DNA of 43,156 nucleotides from Phycisphaerae bacterium (GTDB taxonomy: Bacteria > Planctomycetota > Phycisphaerae > Sedimentisphaerales > Anaerobacaceae): assembly GCA_030615025.1 (NCBI GenBank), contig JAUXAB010000026.1:1-43156 (forward strand), written 5' to 3'. Under the pieces are notes generated by a model. It saw nothing but the letters and a program-made list of their open reading frames with translations. It ran no database searches and was not told the DNA's origin. Of this stretch, positions 1 through 8,301 are shown in pieces. A program made the translations under genes and the position numbers. How positions within the stretch are numbered: the first letter of the stretch is position 1; every line of letters starts with the position of its first letter.

Positions 1-333
1 TCGGGCAAAGCGACGCTCAAGAAAGCAAGAAGTACCGAGCTTAACCATATTCGGTCGGTATTACGGCAGAGGTATTCTAACAAACAGATAGACGTTGTCG
101 GCCATACCGATTCCGAACCTATCAAAAAATCAAAATGGAAAGACAACCTTGAACTCTCGTCTCAACGTGCTCTCAGCGTGGTTAGATACCTTATCGAACG
201 CGGCATTGATGAAAAAAGGATCCGGGCAGTCGGCTGTGGAGCGGCCATACCCATCGCTTCAAATACAACTGCCAGCGGTAAAGCGAGAAACCGCAGAGTT
301 GAAATCGTTGTTTATATGAGGGGGACTGGCTGA
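1..333 (+). CDS. OmpA/MotB-family C-terminal domain protein (5' truncated by window edge)
   Basis: Reading frame 1 is open from the first base to a TGA at 331-333 and gives 110 residues of an OmpA-like peptidoglycan-binding domain. The hallmarks are VVGHTDSEP, then a helix with LSSQRALSVVRYLIERGI, then the closing GKARNRRVEIVV. In this family the region binds diaminopimelate peptides and anchors outer-membrane or flagellar-stator proteins to the cell wall. The N-terminal part, which would tell OmpA, Pal, MotB or another fusion apart, lies outside the window. A shorter open frame at 95-319 is in another frame and is not the gene. It converges on comEC, leaving 16 bases between the two stops and no obvious terminator. 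Confidence 0.88.
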   Translation, partial: SGKATLKKARSTELNHIRSVLRQRYSNKQIDVVGHTDSEPIKKSKWKDNLELSSQRALSVVRYLIERGIDEKRIRAVGCGAAIPIASNTTASGKARNRRVEIVVYMRGTG

Positions 334-349
334 ACGCAATAAAGGTCGT

Positions 350-2944
350 TTAGGGACCCCGCAAAATGGGAACCCTTGCAAATGTTGCGGTTCTTATCGC
401 ATCGTCTCTGTTAATGCAAACAGTAAGAGCTCCGTCCCTGGCTGTATAGAACGATTTTGCCTTGTCTTTTCGCTTGATTGTCTGCTGCCTTTCGTATTGA
501 CTTCGGTCGCAACTGCATATCAAAATATCCGCCCCAAGATTTTTCAGAAAAGACGGCTCCAACGTTTTGACTGACCCGTGATGTGGAACTACTACCACAT
601 CGGCTTTTAGATCGGGAAAAAGCTCAAGAACTTTTTGTTGTGCAAATTTCTCAATGTCTGAGCACAAAAGTATTTTCTTACCGGCAAATTCTATCAACGA
701 AACCAGCGATTTGTCATTATCCCCTAATTCTTCATTCTCACATATTTGTTCACTCGGCCAGACAAATTTTATCTTTGCGGCACCATTTACACTTAAATCT
801 TTTAAGTTTTTTATTTCAAAACCCTTTTCACTTAACCGTTCGTAGAGAAATTTTGCTAAGGAGTCTTTACTGTCTATGTTGTTGAAAAATGCGTTATTGG
901 CATAAACACCGCCGACTTCGCAGTGTTCGGCAATCTCAGGTATCCCGTTGATATGGTCTATATCATCATGGCTTATGATAATGGCATCGATTTTATTTAT
1001 TCCCTTGTAGTCTAAGAATGGTGCGACAATTCGTCTGCCGATGTCACTTTTATGCAGCGAACCTGCATCGAACAAAATATTGGCTCCGCCCGGCAGCTGA
1101 GCCAATATTGCCTGCCCATGGCCGACGTCCAGACAGGTGACAACTAAATTTCCCCGATGTGTTCTTTGCCACCTCAAAATACCTAAGAAAATAATCATTG
1201 CCAAAACCATGACCGTACAAACTGCTCTTTTTATTAAAGGCCGCCGAAGATAAACAAAGCCGGCAAAAAGAATCAGGCAGTAATACAAAATTATTGGCAC
1301 CAGCGACACGTGACCTATAAGTATTTGTGAAATGTCCAGATGTGCGATAAGCTTTACAATCCAAATAAGGGCATCGCTTAGTCCTGTTACTATCAAGCCC
1401 AACACCCACGCCGCAGTTGGCAGCAGGAAAGACAGGATTATTTTCAAATATCCGATAGTCAAAATCAAAGCTACGAATGGAAAAGCAACCACCGTCCAGA
1501 GACTTGTGAGGGGATTAATCGTATAAAAATGATACAATAAAATGCCGGCACCACCCACCCACGCTGTAACACCTGTGGAAAATAATCGCAATATATATGG
1601 CCCCGGCCTCGAAATGATGCGGTAAAATGGCCTTGTTTTCGGGGCCTTCTTACGCCAGGGCAGACCCGTTATTTTTTCATATAGAAAGAAGTGGATTCGG
1701 TGGCAAAAAAGCACAAGCCCAAACACCGATGCAAACGATAATTGCCAGCCGGCCTCGAACAAATTTGTCGGCCTCGTCAGCAAAAGAATTATCGCTGCCA
1801 ATGATAGTGTATTGATGGAATTGGAGCGCCGGCGAAAGAAAAATGACACGCAGAACACAAAACCTATAATAGCCGCTCTCACCGTAGGCGCTCTCGGCGG
1901 GACAATCAGCAGAAAAACAACTATCGCAATTATGCAAATCGTCGCCCGCGCCCGCTTCATCAATCCCGCTGTTTTGCATAACCACCAGATAATCCCCACG
2001 AAGATACCCAGATGCATTCCGGAGAGGCTGATAAAGTGCAGCAGGCCCGTCTTGCGAAAGGCCCGGTAAGTCTCACTGTCGATATTCCGTCTATAGCCCA
2101 ATAGCAGCGCTTCCAGCAGGCCTCGGCTTCTATCTTCCAGCGATAGATTGCCCACTAATGCTTGCATGGCTGTTTCTCTTAGTTTTCTTTTCATCTTTGT
2201 AAAGATATCCGCAGAGCCGCTTTCTAACAATTTAACGCCGTCTCGTGATTTGACGGATGCTGCGATAAAAACATTTTTCCGAGCCAGGTATTTTGCTATA
2301 TCGAATTGCCCCGGGTTAGTAGCCTCTTTGAATCTGTCCAGCCAGCAGTATGCCTGTATATAGTCGTCCGCCTTCAAGTCCAGCACCGGCCCACCAACCT
2401 GCACTCGCACAGTACCGCTTGCCTTTGCCCAGCCGGAAATAGTTTTTATTTCCTTGACATTAAGGTAAAAACTGCTGGTTGGGTCGGTATACTTGAACTT
2501 TGCAAATTTCCATTGTTCGTTTTTCTGAACATACGGATCAGTAACAATTACGCCGCGAATCGTCGCCAGCTTGCGCTCATCCGCAACGAGATTGCGGATA
2601 TCATCCGCCTTTGGCCGGTAATAATCTGTTAGCCGGATCGCACCAAGGCACACAAAACTCCCCAACGCTGTATAGGCTAATATGTACGGGAGTCGTTCAT
2701 CTTTGCCGACATACGATATACGACATACGACATACAAAATAATCGTGGCAGCTATGCAAATCCCTATGGATATCAGCCAGACCGATATCGGCAAATGAAA
2801 TGTATTTTGTATAAGAATCCCTGCTATCAAGCCCACGACTACAAACAGCAGGGGGGTTGTGCTTATGATTTGTTTATGAATATTTGCAAGGCCCCAGGAG
2901 AGCTGCTTATCAATCAGAGCTAATTTCCGCTGTATGTCATCCAT
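350..2944 (-). CDS. comEC: ComEC/Rec2-family competence protein (DNA internalisation channel)
   Basis: About 864 residues from the ATG at 2944; an in-frame TTG at 2974 is the alternative start, and neither has a clear Shine-Dalgarno sequence. The layout is typical of ComEC: an N-terminal membrane region with a soluble OB-like segment, a central polytopic Competence domain (SLSGMHLGIFVGIIWWL, then many hydrophobic helices), and a C-terminal metallo-beta-lactamase-like domain. The last carries GHGQAILAQLPGG, the metal motif SHDDIDH and later PHHGS. In this family the protein forms the inner-membrane channel for single-stranded DNA uptake, and the C-terminal domain is a proposed nuclease. No other competence genes are visible. 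A stretch near residues 70-80 is encoded by a stuttered ATACGAC tract (2708-2736). Confidence 0.93.
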   Translation of the reverse strand: MDDIQRKLALIDKQLSWGLANIHKQIISTTPLLFVVVGLIAGILIQNTFHLPISVWLISIGICIAATIILYVVCRISYVGKDERLPYILAYTALGSFVCLGAIRLTDYYRPKADDIRNLVADERKLATIRGVIVTDPYVQKNEQWKFAKFKYTDPTSSFYLNVKEIKTISGWAKASGTVRVQVGGPVLDLKADDYIQAYCWLDRFKEATNPGQFDIAKYLARKNVFIAASVKSRDGVKLLESGSADIFTKMKRKLRETAMQALVGNLSLEDRSRGLLEALLLGYRRNIDSETYRAFRKTGLLHFISLSGMHLGIFVGIIWWLCKTAGLMKRARATICIIAIVVFLLIVPPRAPTVRAAIIGFVFCVSFFFRRRSNSINTLSLAAIILLLTRPTNLFEAGWQLSFASVFGLVLFCHRIHFFLYEKITGLPWRKKAPKTRPFYRIISRPGPYILRLFSTGVTAWVGGAGILLYHFYTINPLTSLWTVVAFPFVALILTIGYLKIILSFLLPTAAWVLGLIVTGLSDALIWIVKLIAHLDISQILIGHVSLVPIILYYCLILFAGFVYLRRPLIKRAVCTVMVLAMIIFLGILRWQRTHRGNLVVTCLDVGHGQAILAQLPGGANILFDAGSLHKSDIGRRIVAPFLDYKGINKIDAIIISHDDIDHINGIPEIAEHCEVGGVYANNAFFNNIDSKDSLAKFLYERLSEKGFEIKNLKDLSVNGAAKIKFVWPSEQICENEELGDNDKSLVSLIEFAGKKILLCSDIEKFAQQKVLELFPDLKADVVVVPHHGSVKTLEPSFLKNLGADILICSCDRSQYERQQTIKRKDKAKSFYTARDGALTVCINRDDAIRTATFARVPILRGP
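2708..2736. repeat. stutter tract inside comEC
   Basis: Four near-copies of the word ACATACG/ATATACG run head to tail inside the comEC coding region. They encode part of a membrane-proximal segment. The same style of tract, built from other words, sits in many spacers of the window. Confidence 0.6.
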
Positions 2945-2950
2945 GGCAAA

Positions 2951-3061
2951 ACAGACTACAGACTCAAGACCCAAGACTCAAGAGCAATTTTACCGCAGAG
3001 GACGCAGAGCACGCCGAGAAAACTGAAAAATTAAAAATAGCCACAGAGGACACGGAGATTT
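2951..3061. repeat. spacer repeats: ACTCAAG stutter plus CGCAGAG/CACGGAG repeat
   Basis: Bases 2951-2984 repeat the word GACTCAAG/GACTACA. Bases 2991-3061 hold ACCGCAGAGGACGCAGAG and then CCACAGAGGACACGGAG, the same family as at 5421-5520, 12883-12912, 16815-16906 and 29381-29413. The tract separates comEC from the upstream amidohydrolase gene; both genes are on the minus strand. Confidence 0.7.
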
Positions 3062-3081
3062 GCCCTTATATCTTTCCTGGT

Positions 3082-4761
3082 TTACTTTTTCCAACCCGGT
3101 CCGCGCACAACGCGGCCGGGTTTAGCACCGGTATGTTTGCCATCTTTTAGTACCTGTGTGCCGTTTACGAAAACATGGATCATGCCTGTTGCATACTGGT
3201 GCGGTTTTTCAAACGTCGCATGGTCAATAATTGTTTCAGGGTCGAAAATGACAATGTCTGCATAATATCCTTTTTCAAGTTTTCCCCGCCGGTCAAGTTT
3301 TAGATTATCTGCAGGAAGTGAAGTTAGACGCCTGATTGCCTCGGCCAGCGTAATGAGTTTTTCCTCACGAACATATTTGCCAAGAAGCCGGGCGAAGCTG
3401 CCGTATGCACGGGGATGTACATTTGATTTCAAGAAGACCCCCTCAGGGGCGAGAGAGCCTGCATCTGAACAAAAGCTAACCCAGGGCAGCTTAATCTGCC
3501 TTTTCACATTTTCTTCCGACATTAAAAAGTAGACCGTACCAACGCGGCTGTTGTCTTCAATAACCAGGTCTATTGCAGTTGCTGCCGGTGATTTTCTCCT
3601 CATCCTGGCGACCTCTGCAAGTGTCTTGCCGGTAAGATGTTTGAGCTTTTTGTTTTTGAAGCCCACGAGAAGAATATTTTCCGGCGTACCTGCTAAAAGA
3701 TACAAATTTTCCCATTCGTCGGTAGGCGTAGTCATCTCCCTCAAAACCCGTTTCCTGATTTTCGGATTTTTGAGCCGTTGTACCCACGCTTGGTGTCCAC
3801 CCTCCTGAACCCAGGGAGGCATTGCGGCGTCGAGACCTGTTGCGCCTGCGGTATAGTTATACATATCTGCCGTAATCTTAAGACCTTCAGCCCGTGCCTT
3901 TTCAATCCTTTCAATCATAGCATCAAGTTTATCCCAATTTGATTTACCGGCAGCTTTCATGTGATACAGCTCGGCGGTAACATTTGCTTTTCGCGCAATT
4001 GTTATCAATTCATCCAACGCTTCAAGTAGGCGGTTACCCTCGCTACGGATATGCGAAATATACATTCCGTCATATTTACTCGCCACTTCTGCAAGAGCTG
4101 TTAACTCATCATTATCGGCATAACAGCCGGGAGCATAAATCAGCGCGGAACTAACACCCAGTGCTCCCTCTTGCATTGCCTCACCTGCTAATTTACGCAT
4201 CTGTTTAAGTTCTTCACGAGTTGGCGGCCGGTCTTCATATCCAACAGCGTAAACACGAACAGTCGTTGCGCCCACAAAAGAGGCTATGTTGGTCGATACT
4301 CCTTTTTTCACAAGATATTCGAGATATTCTCCAAGTGTAGTCCATTCTATGCTAAATTTGATGTCTCCCTGAGATTGTCTCATATCCCGCTTCATCTTTT
4401 TGTTAAGGGGCCCCATTGACCATCCTTCGCCCATAACTTCAAGAGTTACTCCCTGCCGAATATCACTTTGTGACCTTCCATCTTCTATAAGTGATTCATT
4501 TGCCCAGCTTAACATATTAATAAAACCTGGAGCAACTGCCAGACCTTGTGCATCGATTACTACATCCGCATCTGGTTTGAGCTGCCCGAGAGCTGTAATA
4601 TAACCATCTTTAATTCCGACATCCGCAACATATGATGCGCCACCCGAACCGTCGTAAATCTCACCCGATGTTATTACTACATCATAAGTCTTTGAGTGGC
4701 CGAAAGTGCCCGCACTGACTATGAGCAATACGGCACAGATGAATAAAGTTACTTTTCGCAT
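3082..4761 (-). CDS. exported N-acyl-D-amino-acid deacylase-like amidohydrolase with altered metal site
   Basis: 559 residues with a Sec signal peptide (residues 1-23, hydrophobic LFICAVLLIVSAG). It belongs to the D-aminoacylase branch of the amidohydrolase superfamily: YDVVITSGEIYDGSG at the start, a TIM-barrel core, and the closing FVNGTQVLKDGKHTG...GRVVRGPG typical of the branch. Family enzymes remove acyl groups from N-acyl-D-amino acids. Here the usual PGFIDxHxH is PGFINMLSW, so both histidines are missing (L84, W86), and the usual GNCG cysteine is Gly113. His237 (YISHIRSEG), His267 (ELYHMKAAG) and Asp433 (FCSDAGS) remain. It may therefore use one metal or a different chemistry. GGGAATATT precedes the ATG. 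It is apparently a single-gene unit. Confidence 0.85.
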   Translation of the reverse strand: MRKVTLFICAVLLIVSAGTFGHSKTYDVVITSGEIYDGSGGASYVADVGIKDGYITALGQLKPDADVVIDAQGLAVAPGFINMLSWANESLIEDGRSQSDIRQGVTLEVMGEGWSMGPLNKKMKRDMRQSQGDIKFSIEWTTLGEYLEYLVKKGVSTNIASFVGATTVRVYAVGYEDRPPTREELKQMRKLAGEAMQEGALGVSSALIYAPGCYADNDELTALAEVASKYDGMYISHIRSEGNRLLEALDELITIARKANVTAELYHMKAAGKSNWDKLDAMIERIEKARAEGLKITADMYNYTAGATGLDAAMPPWVQEGGHQAWVQRLKNPKIRKRVLREMTTPTDEWENLYLLAGTPENILLVGFKNKKLKHLTGKTLAEVARMRRKSPAATAIDLVIEDNSRVGTVYFLMSEENVKRQIKLPWVSFCSDAGSLAPEGVFLKSNVHPRAYGSFARLLGKYVREEKLITLAEAIRRLTSLPADNLKLDRRGKLEKGYYADIVIFDPETIIDHATFEKPHQYATGMIHVFVNGTQVLKDGKHTGAKPGRVVRGPGWKK

Positions 4762-4881
4762 AATATTCCCACAATCTGATTCTTAGTTCACCTCCGCCCA
4801 GCCAAATCGGCGAGGTTTGGGGGCAGGGGGATTGGCTTTGTTTGGCTTTGTATTGGCTTTATATTGGCTTTGTTTTCACAA

Positions 4882-5075
4882 AGTGTCCAATTGGCAATAT
4901 TTTCATATTCCTTTGTTATGTATATAGTTACGTTCATTTGGTCATCCGGCAAATTGGCTTTGATTGGGTTCGTTTTGGGTTCGTTTTTCCCGTGTTGACC
5001 AAGTGTCCATTTTTCATAATCCTTTGTTAATACTTTATTTACGTTCATTTGGGCTTTCGGCAAATTGGGTTCGTT
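4882..5075. repeat. two-unit direct repeat ('AGTGTCCA...TACGTTCATTTGG')
   Basis: Two degenerate units of about 75-80 bases lie in tandem, at about 4882-4960 and 5002-5075. Each runs AGTGTCCA, then ATAATCCTTTGTTA-like sequence, then TTACGTTCATTTGG, then CGGCAAATTGG. Read on the minus strand both units would encode similar peptides (QMNV...TKxYE...WTLG), which explains an open frame of 97 codons there. No start signal or domain supports a real protein, so I call it a non-coding repeat. Confidence 0.75.
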
Positions 5076-5290
5076 TTGCATAATAAAGGGCTGATTTGTA
5101 GAGATCTCTCTACAGTTGTAAAGATGCCGAAGGCACGTAAATAGTTCATTAATCGCGGATTGCGCTGATTAAACGGATTTTTTAGCCATAAAAATGTACA
5201 AAATGCACAAAATGCACAAAGAAACATAGTAATAGAGGGAATCTCAAAAACCTTTTGGCTGTTTGGGGCGTTACGGCGGTTTGGGTAGAT

Positions 5291-5328
5291 TGTAGTTGGT
5301 AGTTCGTAGTTCATAGTTCGTAGTTCCC
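5291..5328. repeat. TAGTTCG stutter tract
   Basis: Five near-copies of TAGTTCG/TAGTTGG/TAGTTCA run head to tail in the long spacer. It is a member of the stutter-tract class described in the findings. Confidence 0.7.
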
Positions 5329-5420
5329 CTAAGGGGTTTCCGCCTTTTAAGTGTATCAATATAACAATATTTAGTTTGATAAATATTATACGGCAGGAAA
5401 TGTTAGATGTAAAGTAAATT

Positions 5421-5545
5421 TAACCACAGATTTCACAGATTTTTTTTAACCACGGATTAACACGGATTTGTTTTGCCACAAAAAGGCACTAAAGGAAATT
5501 AGCCACGGAGATTTTCCCTTAAGTCATTCCCGCAAAAGGGAATCC
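5421..5545. repeat. CACAGATT/CACGGATT repeat followed by GTCATTCCCG palindrome
   Basis: Bases 5421-5520 repeat ACCACAGATTTCACAGATT, ACCACGGATTAACACGGATT, GCCACAAAAAGGCACTAAAG and GCCACGGAG. Bases 5523-5545 form a small hairpin (ATTCCC pairing with GGGAAT) of the GTCATTCCCG family, also seen at 16678-16725 and 31351. Confidence 0.7.
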
Positions 5546-5557
5546 ATGTTTTTTTGT

Positions 5558-5585
5558 TTGTAATGGAGCAAAAATGTGTTATAAT
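5558..5585 (+). promoter_or_regulatory. sigma-70-type promoter of the PEP-CTERM gene
   Basis: The -35 is TTGTAA (5558-5563), followed by a 16-base spacer and a perfect -10 TATAAT (5580-5585), preceded by TGT and followed by G. It lies 46 bases before the ATG. The whole 28-base block matches 25 of 28 bases of the promoter at 13134-13161, including the spacer core ATGGAGCAAAAA. Confidence 0.75.
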
Positions 5586-5631
5586 GCTTTTGTGTTTGTT
5601 CTTTGTGGCTGTATGAAAAAGGACAAGAGAG

Positions 5632-6210
5632 ATGAAAAGACAATCAATGCTTGTATTAGCAATAGTGATAATAGTATCAGCAGCCTCGTCCGTGGTAAAT
5701 GCGGTTACCGTTGAAATTCCTTTGGCATGTGAGGGACAGTACACTCTTGGTCAAGCCTGGGCAACAGACTTCGATATTGGAAACGCGTTCACAGAGATAT
5801 CAAATATACACATTGACTGGTCAGGCTCGATTAAGGCTGAATTAATAGGTAGTCTTGCAGATCCTTTCCCTATAGATGCCCAGTTTGTGGCAACATTATA
5901 TGATCTGGATTCTGATGACTATTGCGGCAGGGCATCTGTACAGACAGGGACGACAACGTATCCGTTTCCAGAGCCATTTGATTTGCGGTCAGCGTTTAGT
6001 GATTATGACTGGTCGCTTCTTCTTGATGGGCGAGGAACTATTGAAGTATCTTTTTGGGGGATTATCCGCCCCGCCATTTGGTCTACAATAGAAAACCCAC
6101 TTGGCCAACTTGATTCGGCAAAATTAGTATTCGAAGCTACTCCCATTCCCGAGCCGGCTATGGTTCTGCTGCTGGGGCTTGGCGCAGTGTTTTTAAGAAA
6201 AAGACGTTAG
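5632..6210 (+). CDS. PEP-CTERM sorting-signal secreted protein
   Basis: 192 residues. The ATG follows AAGGACAAGAGAG. It has a Sec signal peptide (residues 1-24, LVLAIVIIVSAASSVVNA) and a C-terminal PEP-CTERM signal: PIPEPA, then a hydrophobic stretch MVLLLGLGAVFL, then RKRR. In this family the tail is recognised and cut by an exosortase so that the protein is anchored or released at the cell surface; no exosortase lies in the window. The middle has no recognised fold. It looks like a beta-rich extracellular domain of about 150 residues. It stands alone between repeat-rich spacers and has its own promoter. Confidence 0.85.
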   Translation: MKRQSMLVLAIVIIVSAASSVVNAVTVEIPLACEGQYTLGQAWATDFDIGNAFTEISNIHIDWSGSIKAELIGSLADPFPIDAQFVATLYDLDSDDYCGRASVQTGTTTYPFPEPFDLRSAFSDYDWSLLLDGRGTIEVSFWGIIRPAIWSTIENPLGQLDSAKLVFEATPIPEPAMVLLLGLGAVFLRKRR

Positions 6211-6256
6211 GTTTTACTCCACCTAATCAAAAAATACCGAAAGCACAAAGATTTCC

Positions 6257-6308
6257 TGTCTGTATTCCTCTGTGACAAAATCAGATTCTTCGCTGCGCTC
6301 AGAATGAC
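6257..6308. repeat. intergenic repeat with GATTCTTCGCTGCGCTCAG palindrome
   Basis: A CCTCTGTGACAAAA fragment of the CACAGAG family is followed by ATTCT and AGAAT arms around CGCTGCGCTC. The converging PEP-CTERM and serS genes end on either side, so the hairpin may also act in termination. Confidence 0.45.
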
Positions 6309-6332
6309 CCCGCACTTACGTTTGGGGCTCGG

Positions 6333-7619
6333 TTAGGTGAATTTGGGGGCTATTTCAATTTGCGATTTGCCATTCATATATGGGCGAAGGACTTCGGGTA
6401 TTGTTATCGAGCCGTCGGCGTTCTGGTAAAGCTCAAGAAGGGGGATGAGTATTCGAGGTGAGGCAATTACGGTGTTGTTCAGCGTATGGCAGAACAGGTT
6501 TTTCTTCGTTTTGGGGTCTTTGTAGCGAAGGTTCATACGCCTTGCCTGAAACTCGTACAATTTACTTGCGCTGTGCGTCTCGCAGTAATTGTTTCGCGAT
6601 GGCATCCACGCTTCTATATCGAATTTTTTCACCTGCCCTCTACCTAAATCGCCGGTACAAACATTGGCAACACGGTAGGGCAGTTCCAGTGCCTGCATCA
6701 CAGCCTCGGCGTTGGCTAAAATCTCAGTGTGGAACTTGTTGCTCTCCTCAACACTGTTTTTACAGATAACCACCTGCTCAACCTTGTCGAACTGATGGAT
6801 TCGGTAAAGCCCGTACGTATCTTTGCCCGCAGCACCCGCTTCACGCCTGAAACAGCTTGACAGCGCCACATACTTTAACGGCAGCTCCTCGGCCTTTAAT
6901 ATCTCCCCCATACGATAAGCAGTCAGCGGTACTTCAGCGGTCCCTGAGAGATTGAGCTGGTCTATTTCCATTCGGTATGTCTGGTCTTCGGAGCCCGGGA
7001 AAAAACCTGTGCCTGTCATCGTCTCATCCTTCATAAGGACCGGCACCGAGAACGGGACATACCCCTTACCGACCATAAAGTCCATTGCGAACCGCAGAAC
7101 AGCCCAGTGCAGTAGTGCCCCGTCACCCTTTAAGATGTAGTTTCTCGTCCCCGCTAATTTCACGCCTCGTTCGATATCTATAATTCCTAAAGCCACCCCC
7201 AATTGCACGTGGTCTTTGGGCTCGAAATCGAACTCTCTTACTTTTCCCTCTCTTCTTATTTCAACATTTTCGGTGTCGTCTTTACCGAAGGGCACATCAT
7301 CATCAGCCGGCTGAGCCACCAGCAGCATAAGCTCATCAAATTCCGGCTGGATTCTTTTGATGTGTTCATTAACCAAACTCTCCTCCTTTTTTAATTCCGC
7401 AAGTTCCGCCAATCTTATTGATCGTTCATTTGGCTCAAGTTGCGCAATTAACTTGCCAAGACTGTTTTTTTCTGTGGCAATATCCTGCAATGTCTTTTTC
7501 TGCGTTATTAAGGTTGAATCCACTACAAGCAATCTCTCGATATCGACCGCGAAGCCTTTTGCTTCGCAGGTATCTTTAAACTTCTGCGGATTCTCGCGTA
7601 TTTGCTTAATATCAATCAT
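6333..7619 (-). CDS. serS: serine--tRNA ligase
   Basis: 428 residues, full length for bacterial SerRS. The N-terminal helical arm (MIDIKQIRENPQKFKDTCEAKG, then a long coiled coil to about residue 110) binds the long variable arm of tRNA-Ser. The class II catalytic core follows: the serine and ATP site with TGTGFFPG, motif 2 CFRREAGAAGKDT, and GLYRIHQFDKVEQV. Motif 3 is unusual: LNNTVIASPRILIPLLELYQ keeps the class II arginine and glutamate but departs from the common NGSGLA wording. The enzyme charges tRNA-Ser, and tRNA-Sec where present. No Shine-Dalgarno is visible before the ATG at 7619. It lies downstream of the lipid-synthase locus on the same strand. Confidence 0.97.
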   Translation of the reverse strand: MIDIKQIRENPQKFKDTCEAKGFAVDIERLLVVDSTLITQKKTLQDIATEKNSLGKLIAQLEPNERSIRLAELAELKKEESLVNEHIKRIQPEFDELMLLVAQPADDDVPFGKDDTENVEIRREGKVREFDFEPKDHVQLGVALGIIDIERGVKLAGTRNYILKGDGALLHWAVLRFAMDFMVGKGYVPFSVPVLMKDETMTGTGFFPGSEDQTYRMEIDQLNLSGTAEVPLTAYRMGEILKAEELPLKYVALSSCFRREAGAAGKDTYGLYRIHQFDKVEQVVICKNSVEESNKFHTEILANAEAVMQALELPYRVANVCTGDLGRGQVKKFDIEAWMPSRNNYCETHSASKLYEFQARRMNLRYKDPKTKKNLFCHTLNNTVIASPRILIPLLELYQNADGSITIPEVLRPYMNGKSQIEIAPKFT

Positions 7620-7721
7620 GCTGTTTGGCGTTTAGTTGTTAGTATTCGGTCGTTGCTTTTCTACGGCAAGCCATTCACTTCTTTTGACAGTGATGCGCAA
7701 TTCAGTGTACTGACTCAAATA

Positions 7722-8144
7722 CTACTGCTCCAGCATTTTGGAACCTACAATAAGCCAGGCTCCGTTTTCTTTTTGCAGTGTGTAGTCGATTTTCATCGTG
7801 CCACTATCGGAGATGAATGCAACGGGACCAAATTGGGCCTTGTCCTCTTCGATGGTCGTTGTGACCTCTTCGAGGTTTACATTGACGTTTTCCATCCAAC
7901 CCTCGTCGAAGACTCGGGTCATGAACTCACGTATCGAGTCCTTGCCACTGCCTCTCTGAGACACGTAGTTCTCAGAATACGCCGTCATGACCTTGTCCAA
8001 ATTCTGGGCTGTCAGGGCTGCTTTCCAGTCGGCCATCGCGTTTTTGATTAGTTTTTCGTCGGAAGGCCCGCCGATCTGACAACCACCTGCCAGGACCACT
8101 ATAAGAACACTCACACCCAGCTTCGTAATAACTAACTTCTTCAT
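7722..8144 (-). CDS. small lipoprotein with SnoaL/NTF2-like domain
   Basis: 140 residues from the ATG at 8144, chosen because AAAGGAG lies 6-8 bases upstream on the minus strand; the open frame continues 16 codons further without a better start. Residues 1-22 are a signal peptide ending in a lipobox-like LAGGC, so it is probably lipidated. The rest (IKNAMADWKAALTAQNLDKV, ENYVSQRG, IREFMTRVFDEGW, and the C-terminal TLQKENGAWLIVGSKML) matches the pattern of SnoaL/DUF4440 cone-fold proteins. These bind small molecules or act as accessory domains. No catalytic residues can be named. It lies 157 bases downstream of the KS gene and could be part of that transcript. Confidence 0.75.
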   Translation of the reverse strand: MKKLVITKLGVSVLIVVLAGGCQIGGPSDEKLIKNAMADWKAALTAQNLDKVMTAYSENYVSQRGSGKDSIREFMTRVFDEGWMENVNVNLEEVTTTIEEDKAQFGPVAFISDSGTMKIDYTLQKENGAWLIVGSKMLEQ

Positions 8145-8250
8145 ACTTTTTCTCCTTTTACTTTGTCGTTGTCCCCCTGGACAGAAGACCATAACTTCCA
8201 GCCGTTATATATCGTGAAGTTTACTTTCCCGCCAGACTGACGTCAATCAT

Positions 8251-8278
8251 AATTCGTATTGCGTCGTGCGTATTGCGT
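8251..8278. repeat. CGTATTGCG stutter tract
   Basis: The word TTCGTATTGCG is repeated with a GTCG interruption (ATTCGTATTGCGTCGTGCG, then TATTGCG). It lies in the spacer between the KS gene and the lipoprotein gene. Confidence 0.55.
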
Positions 8279-8301
8279 TTGGTTTTTCACCTTTCTACTT
8301 G

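Larger units (their letters stand above)
4762..5631. other. 870-base non-coding, repeat-rich region
   Basis: No convincing gene lies here. From left to right it holds the GGCTTTG-rich and 'QMNV' duplicated element (about 4820-5081), a weak CGGATT/ATGCACAAA repeat (5144-5225), a TAGTTCG stutter (5291-5328), the ACCACAGATT/CACGGATT repeat (5421-5520), a small ATTCCC/GGGAAT palindrome (5523-5545) and the promoter of the PEP-CTERM gene (5558-5585). Short open frames on the minus strand are by-products of these repeats. Confidence 0.8.

Noticed and set aside
95..319. Open frame of 74 codons at the left end
   Set aside because: It is out of frame with the clear OmpA-like domain that is open from base 1 to 333 and has no domain of its own.
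4788..5081. 97-codon minus-strand open frame
   Set aside because: It is produced by two tandem repeat units, with no ribosome site or known domain.
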